A stretch of DNA of 64,000 bases from contig NZ_SOAY01000010.1 of NCBI RefSeq assembly GCF_004364165.1, positions 771,098-835,097 of the forward strand. The letters are read 5' to 3'. This DNA is from Maribacter spongiicola (GTDB lineage Bacteria > Bacteroidota > Bacteroidia > Flavobacteriales > Flavobacteriaceae). The translations under genes and the position numbers were made by a program. Shown piece after piece: positions 27,299 to 36,111 of the stretch; the first letter of the stretch is position 1, and each line of letters opens with the position of its first letter. The notes under the pieces are model-generated. The model saw nothing but the letters and a program-made list of their open reading frames with translations, searched no databases and was not told where the DNA came from.

Positions 27299-28432
27299 TC
27301 AAGGTTTTTGTGAAGCCTTTATTACCTGCCATTGTTCTTCAGTAATTGCAGGTCCATCAAAGAAAGATACTCCGTTTGCACCGTTGCTTTTTGCTTGATT
27401 TATAGCTTCTTTTAACTGATTAACAGTCATTTCTGGCACATAAATACCAGTATGTAATTCCGTATTTCTACCTTTTAAATCTTCAACCCCTTGTTTGGTG
27501 GCGTACCCGATCCAATCAATTTCTTCATTGTAGAAGACATTATAAATCATTGGTAATACAGCATCTACTTTCCATTTATCCCATCTTTGACGTACCATAT
27601 GGTCTGCCATTTCTGGATAAGGAAATACTGCTGCAGTCAATATTTTTCCGTTTTCGTGTGTAATTTTATAGGCTTCGTCTACAATAGCCTTTACCTTATT
27701 TAATCTGAAATTTTTCCATTCCATATCAATCGCTGGGTTTGTGAAGTCATTCGGATTTTTGTGATGTTCTTTTTCGAACTCAGCCGTACATACATCGCAA
27801 TAGCAAAAGTCATATTCTGGTAGTTCAGTTTCTTGCTTTAAGTCATATTTAGGTAGCAACCCAATAGGTAAAAAGATGTCTGAGTATCTTATATAATCTA
27901 AATGAAAACTAGCTACACCTTCTACTTTTGCCAACCCTTCTATTAAGCCTAGAATATGTTCGCGAGATTCTTTTCTGGTAGGGCAAAGCCATTTGTAATA
28001 ACCTACATATGGTGGTTCGTCAAAGCAAGATTTGCCATCTCTACTTACCGCATACCATTCTGGGTGTTGTTCTGCGACTTTATCACCAGGGCGATTCATG
28101 GTAAACATCCACGCATGAACTTCTAAATTGTGTTTTTTGGCTATTGGTACTAGTCTAGCTAATAGTTCTGGGTCTCCGTACGTGTTAATTAAAATTGCAT
28201 CTAATCCGTTATCGCCATACTTTTTAAATTCCTCGTCAAATGAGGCATCGGTTCTGGTTTTTTCAGCAGTAATCCATGTCCAAAATTTAAAAGGCTCCTT
28301 TTCAACTTCAGCGTTTTCGCTGGTGGTTGTAAATCCTGTTTCTTTTTTTGTTTCACATGAAATATTCAGAGTGAATATAAATAGGGCCAGAAAAGGTAAA
28401 AATTTAGTTGTTTTTATCATGGTGGGTTTCAA
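27299..28432 (-). CDS. GHL10-type putative glycoside hydrolase lipoprotein
   Basis: This lipoprotein of about 377 residues has the lipobox NISC. A start at the ATG 28420 (MIKTTKFLPF) is as good as 28432. The mature part is a TIM-barrel of the GHL10/DUF187 group: FKFWTWITAEKTRTDASFDE, NGLDAILINTYGD, LEVHAWMFTMNRPGD, and FHLDYIRYSD, the conserved HLDYIRY strand of the family, followed by AVFPYPEMADH and VDAVLPMIYNVFY. An unusual CYCDVCTAEF cluster lies in the middle and might bind metal. Members are thought to cleave glycans, but specificity is undefined. It overlaps the end of the upstream CBM9-like gene, so the two are translationally coupled. Confidence 0.8.
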   Translation of the reverse strand: MKPTMIKTTKFLPFLALFIFTLNISCETKKETGFTTTSENAEVEKEPFKFWTWITAEKTRTDASFDEEFKKYGDNGLDAILINTYGDPELLARLVPIAKKHNLEVHAWMFTMNRPGDKVAEQHPEWYAVSRDGKSCFDEPPYVGYYKWLCPTRKESREHILGLIEGLAKVEGVASFHLDYIRYSDIFLPIGLLPKYDLKQETELPEYDFCYCDVCTAEFEKEHHKNPNDFTNPAIDMEWKNFRLNKVKAIVDEAYKITHENGKILTAAVFPYPEMADHMVRQRWDKWKVDAVLPMIYNVFYNEEIDWIGYATKQGVEDLKGRNTELHTGIYVPEMTVNQLKEAINQAKSNGANGVSFFDGPAITEEQWQVIKASQKP

Positions 28433-29471
28433 ATTTTCCGTCGGTATGTATGATTAGTTTGTTATTTGTGAAGGGACTTTTTACCCAAAGGTCAAAGCCG
28501 AAATTATTTTTTTCCAATTGAGCGATAACCGGTTTACCTTTTATTAGTTTGGGTGCTGTTTGTAGTACTTCATTTTTGGAAGTCCATGCTTTTTCGTTTC
28601 CGCTAAAAATACCTCTGTAAAGCTCATACATATACCACTTAATATGGTCATCTTCCGGTATTGTAAATTCAGCTTTATTTGAGTCTTTATTAAAATAAAC
28701 ATAACCCCATCGTTCTGGTTCGTGCATATTTATGACTTCTTGTGTTGACCATACCCAGTTGTATTCTGGTAGATATTTACCTGCACTGTCTTTTTTTCGA
28801 GAATACTTGCCATTTTGCAAATCGTAATCCCAATTCACTCTCGAAAAATTTATTCTCCAATACTCATTTCCTGGTACATGAGGTTTTCCGCCGGGTGCAG
28901 TGTTGAACGACCATGGTATTGCGATTTCTATAGACCAACCTTCATCAATATCAGAAGCATTGTTTAAGGTGCCGTTTACCTGTACTGCTGTTTGTATTCC
29001 TTTAAAATCCCATCCATCAGTTATATGACCGTTGTTTCTATAGGGTTTAGATAGGTAAAGATCCCAAATTGTATTTAAGGCATTCATTTCAAATTCGTAG
29101 TAATTATGCGTGTCACCGTCTGGGTCAAGAAAGATTTCAAAATCATTATTGTAAAATATTATAGTGTCCTTTTCTTTTAAAGTTCCCCAAACATGTGGTT
29201 CCTTCAATTCAGCAAAAAAGTAGATGTTCGTATCGTCCCATAGCATTTTAAACTTTGTTTCATAAGTTGGTTTTTTAACGCCTTCAATATCTATAAATGA
29301 GCTAGACCAAGATGTTTTTTGCCATGAATGTTCATCCATTTTGCCATCTATCGTAATATTTTCTTCGGTATTCTGCGCTTCGTAAGTACGCGGTGTTTTT
29401 TGAGCTGCCATTGATATGGCACCTAGGTACAGTAAAAACAATAGCAGGGCAACTGCTTTTTTTGACTTCAT
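28404..29471 (-). CDS. CBM9-like carbohydrate-binding secreted protein
   Basis: This secreted protein has a signal peptide (MKSKKAVALLLFLLYLGAIS). The ATG at 29471 was chosen over the one at 29495 because it gives the normal signal-peptide start. The mature part matches the CBM9-like domain: ITIDGKMDEHSWQKTSWSSS, MLWDDTNIYFFAELKEPHVW, FYNNDFEIFLDPDGDTHNYY, EFEMNALNTIWDLYLSKPYR and WSIEIAIPW. The aromatic and acidic residues in these blocks form the sugar-binding face in the family. It is the first gene of the minus-strand SusCD locus. It probably binds sugar ends or assists the GHL10 hydrolase encoded right after it. Confidence 0.85.
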   Translation of the reverse strand: MKSKKAVALLLFLLYLGAISMAAQKTPRTYEAQNTEENITIDGKMDEHSWQKTSWSSSFIDIEGVKKPTYETKFKMLWDDTNIYFFAELKEPHVWGTLKEKDTIIFYNNDFEIFLDPDGDTHNYYEFEMNALNTIWDLYLSKPYRNNGHITDGWDFKGIQTAVQVNGTLNNASDIDEGWSIEIAIPWSFNTAPGGKPHVPGNEYWRINFSRVNWDYDLQNGKYSRKKDSAGKYLPEYNWVWSTQEVINMHEPERWGYVYFNKDSNKAEFTIPEDDHIKWYMYELYRGIFSGNEKAWTSKNEVLQTAPKLIKGKPVIAQLEKNNFGFDLWVKSPFTNNKLIIHTDGKFETHHDKNN

Positions 29472-29495
29472 TGAATTTTTATTGATGATTGCCAT

Positions 29496-29849
29496 AACGT
29501 TATTTTTAATGTGGGGATTATTTTTTGCTAATATCCATTTCTCCAGTTAATACAACACTTAGAGTTGAATGATGTTAGGTAAGTCAATCCTTTTACTTTA
29601 ATTTGTTCTACCCTTTGGTTGAATTTAATATTACAAGTCGATACGATTTGGCTACTAATCTCATTTTAATAAATGGGATTATGCTATTGTTGTTTTTCAG
29701 TATTTTTAGCAATGATTACTATTTACGTAATCTAAACAGTCACGTGAAATATTTTTAAAATATTGGTTAATCTGAATAATTTTAGCCTAACAACTAAAGA
29801 TTGATGCTCAACGTCAAATTAAGTTATAAAACAGAAGTGTATTTAGCCT
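29496..29849. other. Divergent intergenic region, SusCD locus versus two-component system
   Basis: This 354-bp AT-rich spacer carries promoters in both directions. A perfect AT-only palindrome (AATATTTT, T, AAAATATT) at 29748-29764 is the only clear symmetric site and could be a regulator-binding site. I could not place a consensus TAnnTTTG box with confidence. Confidence 0.5.
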
Positions 29850-30935
29850 ATGGATATTAGATTACGGAAGTTTTTAAGTATGCCTAAATTCTTTGGTACC
29901 AGTGAAATTAAACTCTGGCACCATGTTTTGTTTTGGTCGGTCTACTTCGTTTTTAATACTTTTCGGTGGAGTTTTATTCACAACGATTTTCTACTTTCTT
30001 TACGTACCAATTTAATAGGCTTTCCTATACATATGTTTTTGGCGTATTTAAATGCCTATTATTTAATGCCAAAGTTCATATATACCAAAAAATACGTGCA
30101 GTATACCGTGTATATATTTTTGGCTTTGGTAGTTATGCTTTTATTTAAGTACAACCTTACTTATTATTTGGTGAGTACAGATGTTATGCCAGAAGCAAAT
30201 GAAGTTATAGACACACTTACAGTTGGCTATGCAGTACAAACTATGATTGGTGAAGTATATGTAATATCATTTTTTACCGCTATTAAGTTAACTGTCGATT
30301 GGCTTAGAGAAAGTACTAAACTACACGATTTAGAAAAGAGACAATTAAAAACTGAACTTCGTTTTTTACGTTCTCAGGTTTCTCCGCATTTCTTTTTTAA
30401 TACTTTAAATAACATCTATTCTTTAACGCTAGAAAAATCTGACCAGGCACCAGAAGTTATTTTAAAATTGTCTGAGCTGATGCGTTATTTATTATATGCA
30501 ACAAAAAAGCAACGACAAGATTTAACCAGCGAAATTAATTGTATTAGAAATTACATAGATTTGGAACGCATTAGGTTCGATGACTCTTTGAAGATCGATA
30601 TGAATATTTCTGGTGACCTTGTTAATTGTAAAATACCGCCCATGTTACTTATTCCTCTTATAGAAAATTGCTTTAAGCATGGGGCAAGTAAGAATATTGG
30701 GGAAATGAAAATAAAAATTGATGTAAAGGTTGAAGATGGTTTTATGGATTTTAAAGTGTCGAATTCTATACCTAATGTCAATAAAGAGTATGTTTATCCG
30801 GTAAAAAGAGGTGGTATAGGTCTATCTAATGTAAAAAAGCGTTTAGAGTTAGGCTATGGTAAAAGTGATTATGATTTGCGGATATTCGAAGAGAATAAAA
30901 TGTTCAATGTTTTTTTAAAGCTTAAGGTGATATGA
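29850..30935 (+). CDS. LytS-type sensor histidine kinase
   Basis: This 361-residue membrane histidine kinase has four or five hydrophobic helices in residues 22-150 and no periplasmic sensor domain. A short coiled stretch (LHDLEKRQLKTELRFLRSQ) leads to the His_kinase motif SPHFFFNTLNNIYSL with phospho-acceptor His180, and an ATPase domain with N-box PLIENCFKHGA and GGIGLSNVKKRLEL. It overlaps the response regulator gene by four bases (ATGA). Placement divergent from the SusCD locus suggests, but does not prove, control of that locus. Confidence 0.92.
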   Translation: MDIRLRKFLSMPKFFGTSEIKLWHHVLFWSVYFVFNTFRWSFIHNDFLLSLRTNLIGFPIHMFLAYLNAYYLMPKFIYTKKYVQYTVYIFLALVVMLLFKYNLTYYLVSTDVMPEANEVIDTLTVGYAVQTMIGEVYVISFFTAIKLTVDWLRESTKLHDLEKRQLKTELRFLRSQVSPHFFFNTLNNIYSLTLEKSDQAPEVILKLSELMRYLLYATKKQRQDLTSEINCIRNYIDLERIRFDDSLKIDMNISGDLVNCKIPPMLLIPLIENCFKHGASKNIGEMKIKIDVKVEDGFMDFKVSNSIPNVNKEYVYPVKRGGIGLSNVKKRLELGYGKSDYDLRIFEENKMFNVFLKLKVI

Positions 30936-31645
30936 TTTTGAAAGTGATAGTTGTAGATGATGAACCGTTAGCAGTAAATGTGCTTAAAAATTATATAGAG
31001 AGAGTTAAAGAATTGCAATTAGAAGGCACCTTTTCAAACGCACTGGATGCATCTACTTTTTTAAGGGACAACCAAGTTGATATTATGTTCTTGGATATTA
31101 ATATGCCCTTTCTTGACGGATTGGAATTTTTGAGTACCCTACATAAAAAACCATTTGTTATTATGACAACGGCACATGAAGAGCATGCATTGAAGAGCTT
31201 TGAACTTGAGGCCATAGATTATTTGGTAAAGCCTATTTCATTACCTCGCTTTTTTAAATCTGTAGATCGTGTAATTGGTTTAAAGAGAGGATTAGGCAAT
31301 GGTTCTTCAGATAAAGATGAGAAACCATCAATTTTCGTTAAGGTCGATAAAAAGAAACTTCAGAAAATATATCTTGAAGAGATTATGGTGATAGAAAGTC
31401 TAAAAGATTATATCAGAATCATTACCCCGACCGCAAAATATATCATTCATAGTACGCTGAGTAGTTTTACAGATGAACTACCTGGTGATAATTTTCTTAG
31501 AATTCATAGATCGTACACCATTGCGGTAGATAAGGTTAGTGTTGTTGAAGGTAATAGTGTTGAAATTGGCGGTATTAGATATACTATTGGTAGAAGCTAT
31601 TTGTCAGATGCAAAAAGTAGAATATTAAATGATTTAACGGATTAG
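30932..31645 (+). CDS. LytTR-family response regulator
   Basis: This 237-residue regulator has a receiver domain at residues 1-115 (VVDDEPLAVNVLKNY, phospho-acceptor Asp55 in FLDINMPFLDGLEF, and the switch region ATDYLVKP-like EAIDYLVKPISLPRF). A LytTR DNA-binding domain spans about 135-237 (FVKVDKKKLQKIYLEEIMVI, FLRIHRSYTIAVDKV, TIGRSYLSDAKSRIL). It is the cognate partner of the kinase whose reading frame it overlaps. LytTR proteins bind paired direct repeats upstream of their targets; I did not find a convincing pair in the adjacent intergenic region. Confidence 0.94.
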   Translation: MILKVIVVDDEPLAVNVLKNYIERVKELQLEGTFSNALDASTFLRDNQVDIMFLDINMPFLDGLEFLSTLHKKPFVIMTTAHEEHALKSFELEAIDYLVKPISLPRFFKSVDRVIGLKRGLGNGSSDKDEKPSIFVKVDKKKLQKIYLEEIMVIESLKDYIRIITPTAKYIIHSTLSSFTDELPGDNFLRIHRSYTIAVDKVSVVEGNSVEIGGIRYTIGRSYLSDAKSRILNDLTD

Positions 31646-31655
31646 GATTTTTACT

Positions 31656-32369
31656 GTGAGCGAACCTTTTAAATTTAAACAGTTCAGTGTCAACCAAGAT
31701 CGCTGTGCCATGAAAATTGGTACGGACGGAGTTCTTTTAGGTGCTTGGGCAAATGTCGAAAATAAGCCAGAATCTATTCTTGATATCGGCGCTGGTACAG
31801 GTGTTGTTTCTTTAATGTTAGCGCAAAGATGCTTTGCCGAAGTCATGGATGCCATAGAAATTGATGCAGATACCTATGAGCAATGTGTTGAGAATTTTGA
31901 ATTATCGCCATGGGGAGATCGATTATATTGCTATCATGCCGGTTTAGATGAATTCGTCGATGAAATTGAAGATCAATATGAACTGATTGTGTGTAACCCA
32001 CCTTTTTATGCTGAAACCGTAACTTCAGGTAATCTGCAGCGGGATCAAGCACGACAAAATGAGTTTCTCCCTTTTAACGAGCTTCTCGATGGAGTTTCGA
32101 AATTGTTAACAGAAAACGGACAGTTCGCTACCATTATTCCTTTTAAGGAAAAAGAGGCATTTGTGCATATGGCGGCAGACTTAGGTCTGTTTCCAAAAGA
32201 ATGTCTTCATGTGAAAGGGAACCCGAGCGCAGAAATAAAACGTGTGTTATTGGCGTTCGCTAGAGTAGAGCAAGAATGTAATACTACCGAGTTGGTCATT
32301 GAAACAGATAGGCATGTCTATACTGCTGATTATGTGGACCTGACTAAAGCGTTTTATTTAAAAATGTAA
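31656..32369 (+). CDS. trmN6: tRNA1(Val) (adenine(37)-N6)-methyltransferase family protein
   Basis: This 237-residue SAM-dependent methyltransferase starts at GTG, 10 bp after the regulator gene. Motif I is ILDIGAGTGVVSLMLAQR, the acidic motif II is AIEIDADTYEQC, and the catalytic N-x-x-F/Y-type motif is VCNPPFY. The opening KFKQFSVNQDRCAMKIGTDG is characteristic of the TrmN6/YfiC group, which methylates A37 of tRNA-Val. Length fits the family. Co-orientation with the two-component genes is probably incidental. Confidence 0.88.
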   Translation: MSEPFKFKQFSVNQDRCAMKIGTDGVLLGAWANVENKPESILDIGAGTGVVSLMLAQRCFAEVMDAIEIDADTYEQCVENFELSPWGDRLYCYHAGLDEFVDEIEDQYELIVCNPPFYAETVTSGNLQRDQARQNEFLPFNELLDGVSKLLTENGQFATIIPFKEKEAFVHMAADLGLFPKECLHVKGNPSAEIKRVLLAFARVEQECNTTELVIETDRHVYTADYVDLTKAFYLKM

Positions 32370-32424
32370 CTTTAGTCTTGCATAATGTTATATTCCTTTA
32401 TTTATCTTTGATAAAAGCATTGTT

Positions 32425-33603
32425 ATGAGACCAGATTTATTTGAAGCACCAGATTACTACAATTTAGATGATTTACTTTCTGAAGAACATTTATTAGTTC
32501 GTGATGCCGCACGCCAATGGGTGAAGCGAGATGTATCTCCAATAATTGAAGAATATGCTCAAAAGGCAGAATTTCCAAAGCAAATCATAAAAGGTCTTGC
32601 CGAAATAGGTGCTTTTGGTCCATATATTCCTGAGGAATACGGTGGTGCTGGTCTTGATCAGATCAGTTACGGACTCATCATGCAAGAAATTGAGAGGGGA
32701 GATAGTGGTGTCCGTTCTACAGCATCGGTACAATCTTCTTTGGTGATGTATCCTATTTTTACATACGGTACTGAAGAGCAACGTAAAAAATACTTACCAA
32801 AATTAGCATCTGGTGAATGGATGGGTTCTTTCGGGTTAACCGAGCCTAACCATGGTTCTAACCCTAGTGGTATGGAGAGCAAGTATAAAGATATGGGTGA
32901 TCATTATCTTTTGAACGGTGCTAAACTTTGGATATCAAATTCACCTTTCTGTGATATTGCCGTAGTATGGGCAAAGAATGAACAAGGTCGTATTCACGGT
33001 TTAATCGTGGAACGTGGAATGGAAGGTTTTACCACACCAGAAACACATAACAAATGGTCTTTAAGAGCATCGGCAACAGGAGAATTGATTTTTGATAACG
33101 TAAAAGTTCCGAAAGAAAATCTTTTGCCAAATAAATCTGGATTAGGAGCACCACTAGGATGTTTAGATTCTGCAAGATTCGGTATTGCTTGGGGTGCAAT
33201 CGGTGCAGCGATGGATTGTTATGATACCGCATTAAGATATGCAAAAGAACGTGTGCAATTCGGTAAGCCTATTGCAGCAACACAATTGCAACAAAAGAAA
33301 TTAGCAGAAATGATTACCGAAATCACCAAGGCGCAATTATTGGCATTCAGGTTGGGACAATTGAAAAATCAAGGTAAAGCGACTACTGCTCAAATATCAA
33401 TGGCGAAAAGAAACAATGTTGAGATGGCTATAAAGATAGCTCGTGAAGCAAGACAGGTATTAGGCGGTATGGGTATTACTGGTGAATATAGCATTATGCG
33501 CCACATGATGAACTTAGAAAGTGTTATTACATATGAAGGCACTCATGATATTCATTTGCTAATTACTGGTGCAGATATTACAGGAATGCCAGCTTTTCAA
33601 TAA
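32425..33603 (+). CDS. Acyl-CoA dehydrogenase, glutaryl-CoA dehydrogenase-like
   Basis: This 392-residue cytoplasmic flavoenzyme has the acyl-CoA dehydrogenase N-terminal helical domain, the FAD loop MGSFGLTEPNHGSNPSGM and LNGAKLWISN, and the C-terminal domain with VQFGKPIAATQLQQKKLAEM and RQVLGGMGITGEY. The catalytic base is Glu371 in TYEGTHDIH. That motif position and GRGDSG-like IERGDSGVRSTASVQSSL match the glutaryl-CoA dehydrogenase branch, which oxidises and decarboxylates glutaryl-CoA in lysine and tryptophan breakdown. No pathway partners adjoin. A terminator follows at 33705. Confidence 0.92.
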   Translation: MRPDLFEAPDYYNLDDLLSEEHLLVRDAARQWVKRDVSPIIEEYAQKAEFPKQIIKGLAEIGAFGPYIPEEYGGAGLDQISYGLIMQEIERGDSGVRSTASVQSSLVMYPIFTYGTEEQRKKYLPKLASGEWMGSFGLTEPNHGSNPSGMESKYKDMGDHYLLNGAKLWISNSPFCDIAVVWAKNEQGRIHGLIVERGMEGFTTPETHNKWSLRASATGELIFDNVKVPKENLLPNKSGLGAPLGCLDSARFGIAWGAIGAAMDCYDTALRYAKERVQFGKPIAATQLQQKKLAEMITEITKAQLLAFRLGQLKNQGKATTAQISMAKRNNVEMAIKIAREARQVLGGMGITGEYSIMRHMMNLESVITYEGTHDIHLLITGADITGMPAFQ

Positions 33604-33704
33604 TGTAACGGTTTGGTATAATTGCCTTAACATAGAATAAAGAACGTACTTATACCTTTGAACAGTGCGTGTAAGATGTGTGCATGTTTTTTGGATAAAA
33701 GCTT

Positions 33705-33730
33705 AAGCCGATGGGAGCATCGGCTTTTTT
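33705..33730 (+). terminator. Terminator after acyl-CoA dehydrogenase gene
   Basis: AAGCCGAT and ATCGGCTT form an 8-bp stem around GGGAGC, followed by a T run. It lies between the convergent acyl-CoA dehydrogenase and GH1 genes. Confidence 0.88.
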
Positions 33731-33741
33731 ATGCCTTTATT

Positions 33742-35097
33742 TTAGCTCGACAGGAATTTAGAAAACCATTTTCCAGATTCTTTGACTGTTCTTTTTAGTG
33801 TTTTAAAATCGATATGTACCAATCCGAATCTTGGATGATAACCTTCTGCCCATTCAAAGTTATCTGTAAAGGTCCAAACGAAATATCCGTGTATATTTAA
33901 GCCTTCTTGTTTCGCTTTTAGCACTTCACTCAAATAGCGTTGTAGAAAATTTAATCGGTCTTTGTCAGATATAATCTCTCCTTCAATAGTGTCTTCAAAA
34001 GCAGCGCCATTTTCGGTAATGATTATTTTTTTTATCTGAGTATACGCTCCGAATTTCTTGATCATATTGTATATGCTAGGTGGGTACACCTCCCAATCCA
34101 TCAACGTAGTTTCTACATTTCGTTTGCTAGCTTTTACAATCTTAGCTCTTATGTAGGGTACCAAAAGACTGTACTTTACTTTTTCTCGAGTATAGTTTTG
34201 TATTCCGATAAAATCAAAATCGAATATGCAATTTTCCATATCGGTCGGTTGAATGTAAGGCTGCAATTTTTTTAATACTGGGGCTTCTTTTGTAGGGTAG
34301 CCCAACCCAAGAGCTGGTTCTATAAATAAACGATTAAGCAAAGCATCGACCATTATCGCAGTTTTTTGATCTCGCCTATTCTGTCTATACGGGGTAATTT
34401 GTGAGCATGAAAATGTAGTGCCTATTTGAGCATCGGGCACTAATTTTCTAAGTATTCGACCGCCTGCTGCCTGACATAGAACTGCGTGGTGTGCGGCAGG
34501 TAGAAAATTCTTTAGTCCTTTTTTACCTGGTGCATGCACACCTAAAAAATATCCAGCTCCTGTAAATACCATGGGCTCGTTCAAGACCATCCAATGTTTA
34601 ACTCGGTCGCCAAAAGCATCAGCACACACTTGTGTAAATTCTGAAAACCAGGTTGTGATTTCCCTATTTGTCCATCCTCCTTTATTTTCTAGTATCTGAG
34701 GTAGATCCCAATGATATAATGTCACCCAAGGGGTAATTTCGTTTTCTAGACAAAAGTCTATTACCTTATTATAGAAATCTACACCCGCGGCATTTATGGT
34801 TCCGACGCCATAAGGTAAAATTCTGGTCCATGATATTGAGAAGCGGTAATTATCAATATTCATGGACTTCATTAAAAGAATATCTTCTTTGTACTTATTA
34901 TAAAAGTCGCAAGTGACATTTGCTTGATCTCCGTTATGAATCATTTTCGGGTTGTCGGTAAATTTGTCCCAAATGGAGCGACCTTTCCCGTCTGCGTCAT
35001 GACCACCTTCAATTTGATATGCTGCAGTCGATACGCCCCATGTAAAATCGTCACCAAAGTCTGATGCATTCAAAAAGGGCTCTTTTTGTTCTTTCAA
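33742..35097 (-). CDS. GH1 family beta-glucosidase
   Basis: This 451-residue glycoside hydrolase family 1 enzyme has no signal peptide, so it is cytoplasmic. The family N-terminal signature is FTWGVSTAAYQIEGGHDADG. The acid/base is Glu174 in VLNEPMVF and the nucleophile is Glu362 in ITENGAAFED. The +1/-1 aromatic platform TFTDNFEWAEGYHPRFGLV is also present. It hydrolyses beta-glucosides or beta-galactosides. It is the last gene of a three-gene set after a metallophosphoesterase and a glycosyltransferase-like gene (15 bp gap), an arrangement suggesting turnover or synthesis of a glycolipid rather than diet polysaccharide use; that is inference. Confidence 0.95.
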   Translation of the reverse strand: MKEQKEPFLNASDFGDDFTWGVSTAAYQIEGGHDADGKGRSIWDKFTDNPKMIHNGDQANVTCDFYNKYKEDILLMKSMNIDNYRFSISWTRILPYGVGTINAAGVDFYNKVIDFCLENEITPWVTLYHWDLPQILENKGGWTNREITTWFSEFTQVCADAFGDRVKHWMVLNEPMVFTGAGYFLGVHAPGKKGLKNFLPAAHHAVLCQAAGGRILRKLVPDAQIGTTFSCSQITPYRQNRRDQKTAIMVDALLNRLFIEPALGLGYPTKEAPVLKKLQPYIQPTDMENCIFDFDFIGIQNYTREKVKYSLLVPYIRAKIVKASKRNVETTLMDWEVYPPSIYNMIKKFGAYTQIKKIIITENGAAFEDTIEGEIISDKDRLNFLQRYLSEVLKAKQEGLNIHGYFVWTFTDNFEWAEGYHPRFGLVHIDFKTLKRTVKESGKWFSKFLSS

Positions 35098-35112
35098 TTG
35101 AATTGGGCTTTT

Positions 35113-36111
35113 TTAGCGAATGACTAGAGATGCTTCCAGAAGTTTTGAAACGATTTCATCTGTAATATCTGGGTAATTTACGGGTACAATAGTATCCGTA
35201 TCTAACCAATGTTTCAGTTTAGCTAAGTGCTTTTTTTTGAGCGATTTAATTACCGGAACTCCCATTTCTGAAAGTGCAGCGGCATTACATTGCTGCTCGT
35301 ATTGCCCTTTCATGGGTATGACCAGTAATTTTTTTTGCATGAAAAGACTTTCTGCAGGAGTTTCAAAACCGGCTCCACATAAGACACCTTTACTTGATGC
35401 CATACTTTTTACAAAGGCTTCATTGGTAATGGGTTTTATATGAATGTTATTGCTAAAATATTCATAGGTATTGTGTTTCGAAAACACCTCCCATTTTGTG
35501 CTTTTCATCTTGCTTAAAAAGCGCAATAATTTTTCATCACTATACGAGGGTAAATACACCGTATAATGTTCACCTTTTGAAACTGTACCAGTACGAATAT
35601 CGCTTCTAATTATAGGTGTATATACGTTTGCTTCGTACGGTTTAAAATGAAGTCCGAATTGATGGCTTGTAGGTGCGTAGTTATTCAAAATCCATTTGCC
35701 CATTCTGTCTTTCTTCTTAGGCTTAGGAGCCAAATTGGATAAAACTGCCGCTTGGTGACTAAAACTATAACAAGGCTTGTTTTTTAACTTACATGCCCAT
35801 GCTGTTACCGGTTCAAAATCATTTATGATGAGGTCGTATTCTTCTACAGGTATGCTTTTAATTTCTTTCTGTAAACGAATGGAGTTGGCTTTGTAATAGG
35901 TTTTCCAGACATCCACACCTCCTTTTTTTCCGAAGATGAAACTTAGCCCTTTTAATTGATATTTAATAGGGTAGGGCAACTTAATATCGGCTTGTATGCC
36001 GCTTACCAAAATATCTAACGAAATGTTGTGTTTTAAAAGCGCAGGGATAACATCTCGTGCTCTACTTAAATGTCCGTTGCCAGTACCTTGTATTGCGTAT
36101 AATACTTTCAT
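35113..36111 (-). CDS. GT-B fold glycosyltransferase-like protein
   Basis: This protein has 332 residues from the ATG at 36109-36111, which overlaps the upstream stop as ATGA; an upstream start at 36135 is less likely. The N terminus MKVLYAIQGTGNGHLSRARD is that of the MurG/MJ1255-like glycosyltransferase group. The C-terminal donor-binding region reads GVLCGAGFETPAESLF and VIPMKGQYEQQCNAAALSEMG, as in GT28-type enzymes. No signal peptide is seen. The acceptor is unknown. Coupling to an LpxH-like phosphoesterase gene suggests an envelope-lipid or glycolipid substrate. Confidence 0.82.
   Translation of the reverse strand: MKVLYAIQGTGNGHLSRARDVIPALLKHNISLDILVSGIQADIKLPYPIKYQLKGLSFIFGKKGGVDVWKTYYKANSIRLQKEIKSIPVEEYDLIINDFEPVTAWACKLKNKPCYSFSHQAAVLSNLAPKPKKKDRMGKWILNNYAPTSHQFGLHFKPYEANVYTPIIRSDIRTGTVSKGEHYTVYLPSYSDEKLLRFLSKMKSTKWEVFSKHNTYEYFSNNIHIKPITNEAFVKSMASSKGVLCGAGFETPAESLFMQKKLLVIPMKGQYEQQCNAAALSEMGVPVIKSLKKKHLAKLKHWLDTDTIVPVNYPDITDEIVSKLLEASLVIR

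Noticed and set aside
28128-28457. Plus-strand frame of 109 codons over the GHL10 gene
   Set aside because: It is antisense to a gene with clear family motifs and a lipoprotein signal, and has no promoter.
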